Assembly (NCBI GenBank): GCA_033795365.1
Contig: JARYGU010000013.1
Coordinates: 104,433 to 168,432, forward strand
Length of the DNA: 64,000 nt
Origin: JARYGU01 sp033795365
GTDB taxonomy: Bacteria; Pseudomonadota; Alphaproteobacteria; Rhizobiales; Rhizobiaceae
Direction: 5' to 3'
Shown here: in pieces, positions 18,447 through 27,954 of the stretch
Layout: each line of letters begins with the position of its first letter
How positions within the stretch are numbered: the first letter of the stretch is position 1
Notes under the pieces: generated by a model
Told to the model about the DNA's origin: nothing
Database searches by the model: none
Seen by the model: only the letters and a program-made list of their open reading frames with translations
Position numbers and translations under genes: made by a program

Positions 18447-18854
18447 TTACTCGTCGCTATCGCCGCCGTCGTCGAGATCGCGTGCGACTTCGGGCGACCG
18501 CAGGAGTTCGTCGATCTTCTTGTAATTGTCGAAGCTGGTATCGTCGCGGAAGCGCACATCCGGCATGTATTTCATCTGGCGCAGCTGCGGCCCGAGGCGA
18601 CCGCGGATGAATTTCGCATTGCGATTCAGCGCTTCGATAACGGCGTCGTGGTCGGAGACCCCCAGCGGCGTCACATAGGCGGTCGCATGCTTCAGGTCGG
18701 GCGACATGCGCACCTCGGATATGGAAATCACCGTCTTCTCGAGCAATGGATCGCGGATCTCGCCGCGCTGAAGCACCTGCGTGATTGCCGCGCGCACCTG
18801 CTCGCCCACGCGCAGCATGCGCTGTGAGGGAGCGGAAGAAGTCGCCTTTGCCAT
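18447..18854 (-). CDS. rbfA: Ribosome-binding factor A
   Basis: A KH-fold assembly factor for the 30S subunit, needed for 16S 5'-end maturation and cold growth. The protein is 135 residues from ATG 18854 (MAKATSSAPSQRMLRVGEQV), with a GTG two codons earlier as an alternative. The core segment VISISEVRMSPDLKHATAYV matches the family. The acidic C-terminal tail (DDGGDSDE) is usual for alphaproteobacteria. It lies between infB and truB. Confidence 0.94.
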   Translation of the reverse strand: MAKATSSAPSQRMLRVGEQVRAAITQVLQRGEIRDPLLEKTVISISEVRMSPDLKHATAYVTPLGVSDHDAVIEALNRNAKFIRGRLGPQLRQMKYMPDVRFRDDTSFDNYKKIDELLRSPEVARDLDDGGDSDE

Positions 18855-18926
18855 ATTCACTCACCTTAAAAAAATGCGAGCGCCGAAGCTCTCCGGCGCC
18901 CGCAGGATATGGAACCGTACCGGCCC

Positions 18927-21563
18927 TTACAGCGTACGCGTCACATGCTCCACGCGGAAGCATTCGATCGTGTCGCCGGCGCGGATGTCCTCGTAGTTCT
19001 CGAAGGCCATGCCGCATTCCTGGCCGGCATTGACTTCCGCGACCTCGTCCTTGAAGCGCTTGAGCGTCTTGAGCTTGCCTTCGTGGATGACGACGTTGTC
19101 GCGAACCAGGCGCACGCCCACCCCACGCTCGACCTTGCCCTCGGTGACACGGCAACCCGCGACCTTGCCGACCTTGGTGATGTTGAACACCTCCAGGATC
19201 TCGGCATTGCCGAGGAAGGTTTCGCGCCGCTCCGGCGAGAGCAGGCCCGACATCGCCGCCTTCACGTCATCCACGAGGTCGTAGATGATGTTGTAGTAGC
19301 GGATCTCGATGCCTTCGCGTTCGGCAAGTTGGCGGGCCTGCGCATTGGCACGGACGTTGAAGCCGATGATCGCGGCGTTCGATGCCTCGGCAAGCGAGAT
19401 GTCGGACTCGGTGATGCCGCCTGCGCCCGAATGGACGATGCGGGCGCGAACCTCGTCGGTTCCGAGCTTTTCCAGCGCGCCGGCAATGGCTTCGATCGAG
19501 CCCTGCACATCGCCCTTGATGACCAGCGGGAACTCCTTCATGCCGGAGGTCTGAAGCTGGCTCATCATCTGCTCGAGCGAGCCGCGCGAACCGGACTGGC
19601 GGGCCACCTGCTTCTCGCGGGCGAGGCGCTGGCGATACTCGGAGATCTCGCGGGCACGGCTTTCGCTTTCGACGACGGCGAACTTGTCGCCGGCTGCCGG
19701 GGTTCCGGAAAGACCGAGAACCTCGACCGGCATGGACGGGCCTGCTTCCTTGACGTGCTCGCCCTTGTCGTTGACGAGCGCGCGCACGCGGCCCCACTGG
19801 TCGCCGGCAACAATGATCTGGCCGGGCGTCAGCGTGCCCTTCTGGACGAGCACCGTGGCGACGGCGCCACGGCCACGGTCGAGTTCGGCCTCGACCACGG
19901 TGCCTTCGGCGGTGCGGTTCGGATTGGCCTTGAGATCGAGGATTTCCGACTGCAGCAGGATCGCTTCGAGAAGCTTGTCCAGGTTGGCACCGGTTTTGGC
20001 CGAAACCTCGACGTCGAGCACTTCGCCGCCCATCGATTCCACGAAGACCTCATGCTGGAGGAGCTGCGTGCGGACCTTCTGCGGATCGGCTGTCGGCTTG
20101 TCGATCTTGTTGATCGCCACGATGATCGGAACGTTCGCCGCCTTGGCGTGGTTGATCGATTCGATCGTCTGCGGCATCACGCTGTCGTCGGCCGCGACCA
20201 CGAGGATCGCGATATCGGTTGCCTGGGCGCCGCGGGCGCGCATCGCCGTGAAGGCGGCGTGGCCGGGCGTGTCGATGAAGGTGATCTTCTGACCGTTCTG
20301 CTCGACCTGATAGGCGCCGATATGCTGCGTGATGCCACCGGCTTCGCCGGCAACCACATTGGCGTGGCGGATGGCGTCGAGCAGCGAGGTCTTGCCGTGG
20401 TCGACATGGCCCATGATCGTGACGATCGGCGGACGCGGAAGCATTTCGGCATCGGCATCGGCGACGTTGAAGATGCCTTCCTCGACATCCGATTCCGAGA
20501 CGCGCTTGACCGTATGGCCGAATTCGCCGGCAATAAGCTCGGCCAGATCGGCATCGATCAGGTCGCCGGGTTTCATCATCTGGCCTTCCTTCATCAGGAA
20601 CTTGATGACGTCCACCGCACGTTCGGACATGCGCTGCGAGAGTTCCTGGATCGTGATGGTCTCGGGAAGGACGACTTCGCGGGAGATCTTCTCGCGGGTC
20701 TCCTGCATCATCGAGCGCTTGAACTTTTCCTGGCGGCGGCGCATTGCCGACAGCGAGCGGCCGCGCGGAGTTCCATCCTCGTCGACTGCTGCGGTTGTCA
20801 GTGTCAGCTTGCCCTGACGGCGGCCTTCGTCGCCCTTCGGGCGGGCAGGTGCCTTTGCCGGTTCCGGACGAACGACCTTTCCGCGCGACGGGCCTGCACC
20901 GCGGGCGCCGCGTTCCTCATCCTCTTCCAGTTCCGGACGCCGGCCGCGGCCTGGGACTGCCGCGGGCGCCGGAGCGGCGGCGCTTCCCGGACGGTCCGGC
21001 TGCGGACGCTGCTCGACCGGGCGGGCGACTGCGGGTGCCGCAGGCGCTTCCACAACCGGCGCTTCCTGTTCGACGATACCGGCGGCGCGGCGTTCGGCCT
21101 CTTCCTTCTCGCGAAGGAGGCGGGCTTCCTCTTCGGCCTTGCGGCGCGCTTCTTCCTCAACCTTGCGGCGTGCCTCTTCCTCGGCGCGCTGGCGCGCTTC
21201 CTCGGCGTCACGCACCTGAGCTTCGGCAAGCGCCCTGCGGCGTGCCTCGATCTCGTCGGCGGAAAGCTGGTTCAGCACCACGCCGACACGCGGGCGGTTC
21301 TGCTCCTGCGGGCGCGGCGGCGGAGAAGGCTGGCGCGCAGCCACGGGCTCCGGCGCACGCGCAACCGGCGTCACCGGCGCGGCCTGCGGCCGTTCGTCCT
21401 CGGGGCGGGAAATGCGGCGTTTGCGGGTCTCGACCACGACAGCCTTCGTGCGGCCACGGCCCATGTCCTGACGCACCGTTCCCTGCTGAACCCCGGAGGG
21501 CTTCAGGGTCAGCGTCTTCTTGCCTGCCACGCTGATCGTCTTGTCGTCGTTGTTATCGGTCAT
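18927..21563 (-). CDS. infB: Translation initiation factor IF-2
   Basis: GTPase that places fMet-tRNA on the 30S subunit and joins the subunits. Its 878 residues comprise an N-terminal low-complexity region (about 50-270) with a charged coiled-coil stretch of Glu/Ala/Arg repeats, an IF2_N segment (about 300-350), then the G domain. Visible nucleotide motifs are GHVDHGKTS (385-393), DTPGHAAF (431-438) and NKID (485-488). The beta-barrel and C-terminal domains follow. The AGGAACGGA ribosome site precedes ATG 21563. Normal for the group. Confidence 0.97.
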   Translation of the reverse strand: MTDNNDDKTISVAGKKTLTLKPSGVQQGTVRQDMGRGRTKAVVVETRKRRISRPEDERPQAAPVTPVARAPEPVAARQPSPPPRPQEQNRPRVGVVLNQLSADEIEARRRALAEAQVRDAEEARQRAEEEARRKVEEEARRKAEEEARLLREKEEAERRAAGIVEQEAPVVEAPAAPAVARPVEQRPQPDRPGSAAAPAPAAVPGRGRRPELEEDEERGARGAGPSRGKVVRPEPAKAPARPKGDEGRRQGKLTLTTAAVDEDGTPRGRSLSAMRRRQEKFKRSMMQETREKISREVVLPETITIQELSQRMSERAVDVIKFLMKEGQMMKPGDLIDADLAELIAGEFGHTVKRVSESDVEEGIFNVADADAEMLPRPPIVTIMGHVDHGKTSLLDAIRHANVVAGEAGGITQHIGAYQVEQNGQKITFIDTPGHAAFTAMRARGAQATDIAILVVAADDSVMPQTIESINHAKAANVPIIVAINKIDKPTADPQKVRTQLLQHEVFVESMGGEVLDVEVSAKTGANLDKLLEAILLQSEILDLKANPNRTAEGTVVEAELDRGRGAVATVLVQKGTLTPGQIIVAGDQWGRVRALVNDKGEHVKEAGPSMPVEVLGLSGTPAAGDKFAVVESESRAREISEYRQRLAREKQVARQSGSRGSLEQMMSQLQTSGMKEFPLVIKGDVQGSIEAIAGALEKLGTDEVRARIVHSGAGGITESDISLAEASNAAIIGFNVRANAQARQLAEREGIEIRYYNIIYDLVDDVKAAMSGLLSPERRETFLGNAEILEVFNITKVGKVAGCRVTEGKVERGVGVRLVRDNVVIHEGKLKTLKRFKDEVAEVNAGQECGMAFENYEDIRAGDTIECFRVEHVTRTL

Positions 21564-21665
21564 TCCGTTCCGTTCCTAATCAGGGCCGGATAACGTATCA
21601 CCGACCCCGTCGTTCAATTTCTGTCGTCCAATACAATTCCGGCCGGCGCAAAGCCGGTGACGGTG

Positions 21666-22328
21666 TCATTGGTCTCGCCGGCCAGCGCCGCCGTGCGCCC
21701 GACCCTGGCCTTCGCCTCGGTACTTTTCGAGCATGATTGCGCGCTTCACTACACCCTCACCCGCCTGCCCTGCAAGCGCTGCGGCATGGATAAAAGCATT
21801 CTGACCCAAAAGGCCCTCCATTTCGGCCTCCGTGAAAAAGCGGAAGGCCGGAATTTCTTCCTCGTCCTCAGTCTGAAAGCCCGCAACCTTGCGGGCCTGA
21901 TCGATCTTTCTTACACCGTCGGCCGCCGCATCCGCCGCATGAAACACGGCAAGCGCGGCAAGGCTTCTGACTGCCTGGTCCACCTTTGTGGCACCGGTGA
22001 CGAACTGCCCGGCCTTGCGCGCCATGTTCATCATGCCGGCAAGCTGCAGGACGAGAAGCCGATCGACCTCGGCACCAAGGTCCGGGCTTGCCTTGGCATC
22101 GGCCTTCAAAGCCTTGGCGAAGAGCTTCTTCGCCGCGGCCTTGTCGACCAATGCCCGCTCCGCCTTGACCCAGCAACCCCGTCCCGGAAGCTGGCGCTTC
22201 AGATCGGGAACGACGGTCCCGTCGGGTCCGGCAACGAAGCGGATCAACTCATCGGGAGAACCGCTTTCGCGCGTAACGATGCACATGCGCTCGGTTTCAC
22301 CGTCGTCCTTCTTCCTGCTCTCAGCCAA
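21666..22328 (-). CDS. YlxR (DUF448) RNA-binding protein fused to an L7Ae-like domain
   Basis: A protein of about 220 residues. Residues 12-80 form the YlxR fold (CIVTRESGSPDELIRFV and LPGRGCWV). Residues 90-190 resemble an L7Ae/L30e-type RNA-binding domain (LGLLQLAGMMNMARKAGQFVTGATKV region). A basic Gly-rich tail ends the protein. It sits between nusA and infB, the usual place for ylxR, and probably acts on ribosome or RNA maturation. The chosen TTG at 22328 has GGAG 6 bases upstream. A TTG at 22361 overlapping the nusA stop is the alternative; no ATG fits. Confidence 0.85.
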   Translation of the reverse strand: MAESRKKDDGETERMCIVTRESGSPDELIRFVAGPDGTVVPDLKRQLPGRGCWVKAERALVDKAAAKKLFAKALKADAKASPDLGAEVDRLLVLQLAGMMNMARKAGQFVTGATKVDQAVRSLAALAVFHAADAAADGVRKIDQARKVAGFQTEDEEEIPAFRFFTEAEMEGLLGQNAFIHAAALAGQAGEGVVKRAIMLEKYRGEGQGRAHGGAGRRDQ

Positions 22329-22357
22329 CGCGATCTCCGGTGCTCGGCCTTTTCGCG

Positions 22358-23962
22358 TCAAGCGTCCTGTTCGGCACCTTCGACGACCTCGGCTTCTTCT
22401 TCACGGGCGAGATCTTCCTCGGTGATCCAGCCGGCAGCCAGACGCGCCTGGACGATCATCGCCTCGGCTTCGGCACGGGATACTTCGAATTTCGAGAAGA
22501 GACCTTCGAATTTCTTGGTTTCACCGTCCTTGCGTTCGGACCAGCCGACGAGGTCGTCGGCGGCGCAGCCGGCGAAGTCTTCCATCGTCTTGATGCCGTC
22601 TTCGCCGAGCGCGACCAGCATCTGTCCGGTCATACCGTCGATCTGGCGCAGTTCGTCGGAAACGCCGAGTTCCTTGCGCTTTGCATCCATCTCGGCTTCG
22701 ATGCGCTCGAGATATTCGCGGGCGCGGGTCTGGATCTCGTTCGCCGTCTCCTCGTCGAAGCCTTCGATCGAGGCGATTTCGTCGAGTTCGACATAGGCAA
22801 GCTCCTCGACGGCCGCGAAGCCTTCGGATGCCAATACCTGGCCGACCATCTCATCGACGTCGAGCGCGTCCATGAAGAGAGCCGTGCGCTCGTTGAATTC
22901 CTTCTGACGGCGCTCGCTTTCTTCCTGCTCGGTTAGGATGTCGATATCCCAGCCGGTAAGCTGCGAAGCGAGGCGAACGTTCTGGCCGCGCCGGCCGATG
23001 GCGAGCGAAAGCTGCTCGTCGGGGACGACCACCTCGATGCGCTCGGCGTCCTCGTCGAGAACGACTTTCGCGACCTCTGCAGGTTGCAGCGCATTGACGA
23101 TGAACGACGCCGGATCCTGGCTCCATGGAATGATGTCGATCTTCTCGCCCTGAAGCTCGCCGACGACCGCCTGGACGCGGGATCCACGCATACCGACGCA
23201 GGCACCGACCGGATCGATAGAGCTATCGTTCGAGATCACCGCGATCTTGGCGCGCGAGCCCGGATCGCGGGCGACCGACTTGATCTGGATGATGCCGTCA
23301 TAGATTTCCGGCACTTCCATGGTGAAGAGCTTCACCATGAACTGCGGATGCGTGCGCGACAGGAAGATCTGCGGTCCGCGTTGTTCGCGGCGCACGTCAT
23401 AGACGAAGGCGCGAACGCGATCGCCATAGCGCATGTTTTCGCGCGGGATCATCTCGTCGCGACGGATGATGCCTTCGCCACGGCCGAGGTCGACGATGAC
23501 GTTGCCGTATTCGACGCGCTTGACGGTGCCGTTGACGATTTCGCCGACACGGTCCTTGTATTCCTCGTACTGCCGGTCACGCTCGGCCTCGCGCACCTTC
23601 TGCACGATGACCTGCTTGGCCGACTGTGCGGCGATGCGGCCGAAATCCATCGGCGGCAGCGGATCGGCGATAAAGTCGCCCAGCTTGGCGTCCGGATTGC
23701 GGTCGCGGGCAAGCTCCAGCGGAATCTGGGTCGAATAGTCTTCCGCCTGTTCGACCACTTCGAGCAGGCGCTGCAGCCGGATCTCCCCGGTCTTGGAATT
23801 GATGTCGGCGCGGATGTTGGATTCCGAGCCGTAGCGCGAGCGGGCCGCCTTCTGGATCGCATCGGCCATCGCGGCCAGCACGATCTCGCGGTCGATCACC
23901 TTTTCGCGCGCGACGGCATCCGCGATCTGCAGAAGTTCGAGCCTGTTAGCACTGACTGCCAT
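22358..23962 (-). CDS. nusA: Transcription termination/antitermination factor NusA
   Basis: Binds RNA polymerase and nascent RNA and modulates pausing, intrinsic termination and rRNA antitermination. The 534 residues are in the usual order: an N-terminal polymerase-binding domain (about 1-130), S1 (about 135-200), two KH domains (about 205-350, with IGRRGQNVRLASQLTGWDI), and C-terminal acidic repeats (about 360-530) with helix-hairpin-helix-like segments. It lies downstream of rimP with a gap of about 110 bp. Its stop overlaps a possible ylxR start. Confidence 0.97.
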   Translation of the reverse strand: MAVSANRLELLQIADAVAREKVIDREIVLAAMADAIQKAARSRYGSESNIRADINSKTGEIRLQRLLEVVEQAEDYSTQIPLELARDRNPDAKLGDFIADPLPPMDFGRIAAQSAKQVIVQKVREAERDRQYEEYKDRVGEIVNGTVKRVEYGNVIVDLGRGEGIIRRDEMIPRENMRYGDRVRAFVYDVRREQRGPQIFLSRTHPQFMVKLFTMEVPEIYDGIIQIKSVARDPGSRAKIAVISNDSSIDPVGACVGMRGSRVQAVVGELQGEKIDIIPWSQDPASFIVNALQPAEVAKVVLDEDAERIEVVVPDEQLSLAIGRRGQNVRLASQLTGWDIDILTEQEESERRQKEFNERTALFMDALDVDEMVGQVLASEGFAAVEELAYVELDEIASIEGFDEETANEIQTRAREYLERIEAEMDAKRKELGVSDELRQIDGMTGQMLVALGEDGIKTMEDFAGCAADDLVGWSERKDGETKKFEGLFSKFEVSRAEAEAMIVQARLAAGWITEEDLAREEEAEVVEGAEQDA

Positions 23963-24076
23963 TGTCCCAAGTCTCCGTTTTGGCGCCGGTCCGTTTTCCG
24001 GCTGTTCGAGCGGCCTGCCGCTTCGGTTCGTTCCTGGCGGTCCGTCAAGCAGGTGCTTCCACGGAACCGCAATTCG

Positions 24077-24688
24077 TCAAAATTCCTGTTCGGTGTCTTC
24101 GTCGTTCTGGTTCGCGACCTGCCGGGCCTTGGCTTCCTTGTCCGCGCGCAACGCATCCCGGATGAGATCGTCCGTCAGGATCAGCTTCGCCTCGGCAAGC
24201 GCCGTGAACGGGATCGTCACGACAGGTTCCTCGCCATAGGCCGGCTGATCGCGCTCAAGCGAAAACCCTTCCGCATCTGCAGCAACGATCTTGCCGCGGA
24301 ACCGCTTTCGCCCGTCGACAAGGATCGACGTCTCGCATTTGACCAGATGACCGCTCCAGCGCGCGAAATCGGACTTGCGAACCATCGGTCGGTCGATACC
24401 CGGCGACGACACCTCCAGATGATACGCTTTGTCGATCGGATCCTCAACATCGAGAACCGGCGACACGGCCATCGAAACGGTCTCGCAATCCTCCACGCTC
24501 ATCGTGCCATCGCTCCGCTCGCACATGATCTGCAGCGTCAGCCCGTTCTGGGACGAAAGGCGCACGCGCACCAGACGATAACCGATCTGAAGGAGAACCG
24601 GTTCGATGATGTCGGCGACGCGGCGATCGAGGCCGGTCTCGGTGATCAGCCGCGGTTCGTTGTGTTCTTCGTTTGACGTGTCAGGCAA
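24077..24688 (-). CDS. rimP: Ribosome maturation factor RimP
   Basis: Acts in 30S subunit assembly. The family core is clear: RLVRVRLSSQNGLTLQIMCERSDG (split here as RLVRVRLSSQNGLTLQ then IMCERSDG), then DPIDKAYHLEVSSPGIDRP. The chosen start is TTG 24688 (reading PDTSNEEHNEPRLITETG after the initiator), because a strong GGAGG site lies 7 bases before it and no ATG is well placed. An upstream in-frame start would add an unrelated 10-residue extension. That gives 203 residues, normal length. First gene of the nusA-infB operon. Confidence 0.92.
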   Translation of the reverse strand: MPDTSNEEHNEPRLITETGLDRRVADIIEPVLLQIGYRLVRVRLSSQNGLTLQIMCERSDGTMSVEDCETVSMAVSPVLDVEDPIDKAYHLEVSSPGIDRPMVRKSDFARWSGHLVKCETSILVDGRKRFRGKIVAADAEGFSLERDQPAYGEEPVVTIPFTALAEAKLILTDDLIRDALRADKEAKARQVANQNDEDTEQEF

Positions 24689-24735
24689 GTCATGCCCTCC
24701 CCGGAGCATTGATCTCATGCGCTCGATCGATCAAC

Positions 24736-24766
24736 AAAAAAGAGCGGGTCCTTGCGGCCCCACTCT
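24736..24766 (-). terminator. Terminator-like hairpin in the rimP leader (possible attenuator)
   Basis: On the minus strand: AGAGTGGGGCC, GCAA tetraloop, GGACCCGCTCT, then six T. The stem has one mismatch and one G-U pair (arms 24741-24751 and 24756-24766). It lies 28-60 bases downstream of a promoter-like sequence and 48 bases before the rimP start, with no gene ending upstream on this strand. It therefore looks like a leader terminator of the rimP-nusA-infB operon rather than the end of another transcript. Confidence 0.6.
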
Positions 24767-24793
24767 TCATCTGACGATCAAGAATTTGAGTGG

Positions 24794-24822
24794 TATATAC
24801 GCGCTCCCCGGCGCGATTGCAA
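24794..24822 (-). promoter_or_regulatory. Probable promoter of the rimP-nusA-infB operon
   Basis: Minus strand TTGCAA (24822-24817), 17-base spacer, TATATA (24799-24794). Initiation would fall near 24787. It lies inside the longest possible N-terminal extension of the divergent MFS gene, which argues that the MFS protein starts further downstream. Confidence 0.55.
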
Positions 24823-24972
24823 GGTCGGGCAAAGACAAGGGGCATGCACCCTGCTCCGCCAGGCGGAAAAACGGCGGATTGTGAAAGCCGGCCAATGGTT
24901 TCGCTTGCCGTCGCCGGGACAGGCACTAAGTTAACGGCGATCAAGCCGAAGAACACCGAACGAGACATCAAG

Positions 24973-26601
24973 GTGCCGAACCGTACATCGCCTCTGGCTC
25001 CTTTCAAGCATGGAACCTTCCGCACGATCTGGATCGCGAGCCTCGCGTCGAATTTCGGCGCGCTGATCCAGGCCGTCGGCGCCGCCTGGATGATGGCCTC
25101 CATCTCGAGCTCGGCCGACATGGTAGCGCTGGTGCAGGCCTCCACGTCCCTGCCGATCATGCTCTTCTCGGTAATTTCAGGAGCCCTTGCAGACGGTTTC
25201 GACCGGCGGCGGATCATGCTGACGGCGCAATGTTTCATGCTGTTCATCTCCCTGCTTTTGACCGCATGCGCATGGTTCGGCCTCATCACGCCGTGGCTGC
25301 TTCTCCTCTTCACCTTCCTGCTCGGCTGCGGCACGGCGCTCAACAATCCTTCCTGGCAGGCCTCCGTTGGCGACATGGTCCCGCGTGACGACCTACCGGC
25401 CGCCGTGGCGCTGAACAGCATGGGCTTCAACATCACGCGCAGCGTCGGCCCCGCGATCGGCGGCGTGATCGTCGCGGCGGCGGGCGCGGCGGCCGCCTTC
25501 GCGGTCAATGCGTTCAGCTATTTCGCGCTGATCTTCGCTCTCGTGCGCTGGCGGCCCGCGGTCGCCACCAGCGGGCTTCCGCGCGAACCATTCCTGCGCG
25601 CGGTCTCGGCTGGACTTCGCTATGTCAGCATGTCGCCCAACATCGGCAAAGTGCTGCTGCGCGGCTTCTCCTTCGGCCTTTCCGCCAGCGCCATCCTCGC
25701 CCTTCTGCCGCTGATCGCGCGCGATCTGGTGGGCGGCGGACCGCTCACCTACGGCGTGATGCTCGGCTGCTTCGGCATCGGCGCGATCGGCGGAGCCCTC
25801 CTCAGCGCGCGTCTGCGCGAAATGCTTTCCAGCGAGGCGATCGTACGGTGCGCCTTTGCCGGTTTCGCTTTGAGCGCCGCGATCTGCGCGATGAGCACCC
25901 AGGCCTGGATGACGAGTGCCGGCCTTCTGATTTCAGGCGCATGCTGGGTGCTGGCGCTTTCGCTGTTCAACACGACGGTGCAGCTTTCCACGCCGCGATG
26001 GGTGGTCGGCCGAGCCCTCTCGCTGTATCAGACCACCACCTTCGGCGGAATCGCGGCCGGAAGCTGGATATGGGGTACGGCCGCGGACGAGTTCGGCGCA
26101 GTCTCTTCGCTGCTCGGCTCGGCCGCCGTCATGTTGCTCGGTGCGGCGATCGGTTTGAGGCTGCCGCTGCCGGAATTCAGGACTCTCAATCTCGATCCGC
26201 TGAACCGGTTCAGCGAACCGCTCCTGCAGCTCGACCTGAAGCCGCGCAGCGGGCCGATCGTCGTTCTCATCGATTACGAAATCGACGAAGCCGATATTCC
26301 CGAATTCCTGACTGCCATGACGGAACGCAGGCGCATCCGCATCCGCGACGGCGCCGGACAATGGGCGCTGATGCGCGACCTGGAAAATCCGCAGATCTGG
26401 ACGGAGACCTACCACGTGCCGACATGGGTTGAGTATGTGCGGCACAACCAGCGACGGACCCTTGCGGATGCGGAAAACGGCGAGAAGCTGAGAATGCTTC
26501 ACAAAGGCAGCGAGGCCCCGCGTGTGCACCGGATGATCGAGCGCCAGACGATCCTGCCGCACGACTACGAGCGCTACAAGCAGCAGATGGACATGCATTG
26601 A
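24973..26601 (+). CDS. MFS exporter of the EntS/MFS_3 type with C-terminal soluble domain
   Basis: A membrane transporter of about 540 residues. About 10-12 hydrophobic segments span residues 15-410 (from FRTIWIASLASNFGALIQAV to SAAVMLLGAAIGLRLPL), with a DRRR loop motif after segment 2. A soluble domain of about 110 residues follows (VLIDYEIDEADIPEFLTAM to YKQQMDMH). This layout matches the large MFS_3 exporters related to enterobactin exporter EntS. The substrate is unknown. GTG 24973 is chosen; ATG 24895 is an in-frame alternative, neither with a strong ribosome site. It diverges from rimP. Confidence 0.82.
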   Translation: MPNRTSPLAPFKHGTFRTIWIASLASNFGALIQAVGAAWMMASISSSADMVALVQASTSLPIMLFSVISGALADGFDRRRIMLTAQCFMLFISLLLTACAWFGLITPWLLLLFTFLLGCGTALNNPSWQASVGDMVPRDDLPAAVALNSMGFNITRSVGPAIGGVIVAAAGAAAAFAVNAFSYFALIFALVRWRPAVATSGLPREPFLRAVSAGLRYVSMSPNIGKVLLRGFSFGLSASAILALLPLIARDLVGGGPLTYGVMLGCFGIGAIGGALLSARLREMLSSEAIVRCAFAGFALSAAICAMSTQAWMTSAGLLISGACWVLALSLFNTTVQLSTPRWVVGRALSLYQTTTFGGIAAGSWIWGTAADEFGAVSSLLGSAAVMLLGAAIGLRLPLPEFRTLNLDPLNRFSEPLLQLDLKPRSGPIVVLIDYEIDEADIPEFLTAMTERRRIRIRDGAGQWALMRDLENPQIWTETYHVPTWVEYVRHNQRRTLADAENGEKLRMLHKGSEAPRVHRMIERQTILPHDYERYKQQMDMH

Positions 26602-26623
26602 AGCCGGCGCCGGCGCGGCCTGC

Positions 26624-27940
26624 TCATCGAAGTTTTGTCTTTAGGGATGCGTCCGGGAAACAGGTCGCCTCCAGGCCCGACTTTGCCTGCCAGTCACCGA
26701 GCGAGCGCCGGGTCTTGAAGCCCGGAAGCCCGTCGACCTTGCCGACATCATAGCCCTTGGCGACGAGCGCCTTTTGCATGGCGAGCACGTCGGAACGCAA
26801 CATCTTGCCGACATCGCCCCATTCCGTCCGGAAGGATCCGCTGCCATAGGCGATACGGTCGGCGAGATTGCCGATGAAGAGCGCGTAGAGATCGGAATTG
26901 TTGTATTCCTTGAGAACGTAGAAGTTCGGCGTAACGATGAACTCCGGCCCGTGCGTTCCGGCCGGCACGAGCATCATGCCCTCGGCAGCCGATTCCGCAC
27001 GGGAGAAGGCCTTGCCCGAAATCCGCGTGATGCCCGTAGCCGCCCATTCGGAAATCGGCCTTGCACGGTCAGGTCCTTCCTGCGCGCAGGAGACCCCCTT
27101 CGGGATCGATACCTCGTACCCCCATTCCCGGCCCGCCTGCCAGCCTTTCTGCTTCAGGTAATTGGCGATCGAGGCGAGGCTGTCCGGCACCGAATTCCAG
27201 ATGTCCCGACGCCCGTCGCCATCGAAGTCGACCGCGTATTTCAGATAGCTGGTGGGCATGAACTGCGGCTGGCCCATGGCGCCTGCCCAAGAGCCCTTGA
27301 GCTCGTCGGCGGTGCGGTCTCCCCCGTCGACGATGTGCAACGCGGCGATCAGTTCGGAACGGAAGAGCGCCTTGCGGGTCGACATGAACGCTTTCGTCGC
27401 AAGGACCTCTACCGCCGAATGCGGGATCGCTGCGCGGCCGAAGCCGGATTCCCGGCCCCATACCGCAAGAATGATCGCAGCCGGAACGCCGTAGGCCTGC
27501 TCGACCCTGCGCAAGGTGGAAGCATGGGTGCGGGCGAGCGTGCGCCCGGTTGCTGCCAACCCCTGCAGCCGCTTCTCTGAAAAATAGGCGCCCGGAGAGG
27601 AGAATTCGGCCTGACTCTGCTGCTGATCCTTCCGCGGCTTCGAACCGGGAGGAACGAGGTCGGGCAAATCCCAGTTGAGCGAGACACCCTGGAAGACCGC
27701 CTTGAAGGTTTTCTCGGATACACCCGTCCTGGCGGCCTCGGGCCAGAGATCGCCGGACAGCCACGAGCGGAACTGACTTTCCACCTCGGCTTTCGATGCG
27801 GCGTGGGCGGAGAGCGGCACGAGCGCGAGTGCCACCAGCGCGGATACGATCCGAATGTGCCGGGCAAAACCCCTCTTGTGGAGGAGATGCCCGGCAGGGC
27901 GGAAGCGGGCGGCCTTCGCCCGCCGGAATATATCCATCAT
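26624..27940 (-). CDS. Lytic murein transglycosylase (MltB-like, GH103) with peptidoglycan-binding domain
   Basis: Cleaves the MurNAc-GlcNAc bond of peptidoglycan in the periplasm. The protein is 438 residues with an N-terminal basic stretch and a signal sequence (IVSALVALALVPLSAHAA). The catalytic Glu164 is in WGRESGFG. Further GH103 motifs are GAMGQPQFMPTSYLKYAVD and NSVPDSLASIANYLK. A C-terminal PG_binding_1 repeat (LAMQKALVAKGYDVGKVDG) follows. No lipobox is seen, so it is probably soluble. Several ATG codons cluster at the start; 27940 lies 9 bases after AGGAGG. Located directly behind recR. Confidence 0.9.
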   Translation of the reverse strand: MMDIFRRAKAARFRPAGHLLHKRGFARHIRIVSALVALALVPLSAHAASKAEVESQFRSWLSGDLWPEAARTGVSEKTFKAVFQGVSLNWDLPDLVPPGSKPRKDQQQSQAEFSSPGAYFSEKRLQGLAATGRTLARTHASTLRRVEQAYGVPAAIILAVWGRESGFGRAAIPHSAVEVLATKAFMSTRKALFRSELIAALHIVDGGDRTADELKGSWAGAMGQPQFMPTSYLKYAVDFDGDGRRDIWNSVPDSLASIANYLKQKGWQAGREWGYEVSIPKGVSCAQEGPDRARPISEWAATGITRISGKAFSRAESAAEGMMLVPAGTHGPEFIVTPNFYVLKEYNNSDLYALFIGNLADRIAYGSGSFRTEWGDVGKMLRSDVLAMQKALVAKGYDVGKVDGLPGFKTRRSLGDWQAKSGLEATCFPDASLKTKLR

Positions 27941-27954
27941 CCGCATCCGCCTCC

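Noticed and set aside
18909..21593. An 894-codon open frame on the plus strand across infB
   Set aside because: It is the antisense shadow of infB, which has complete IF-2 motifs. High-GC codon use keeps the opposite frame open; no family features or ribosome site.
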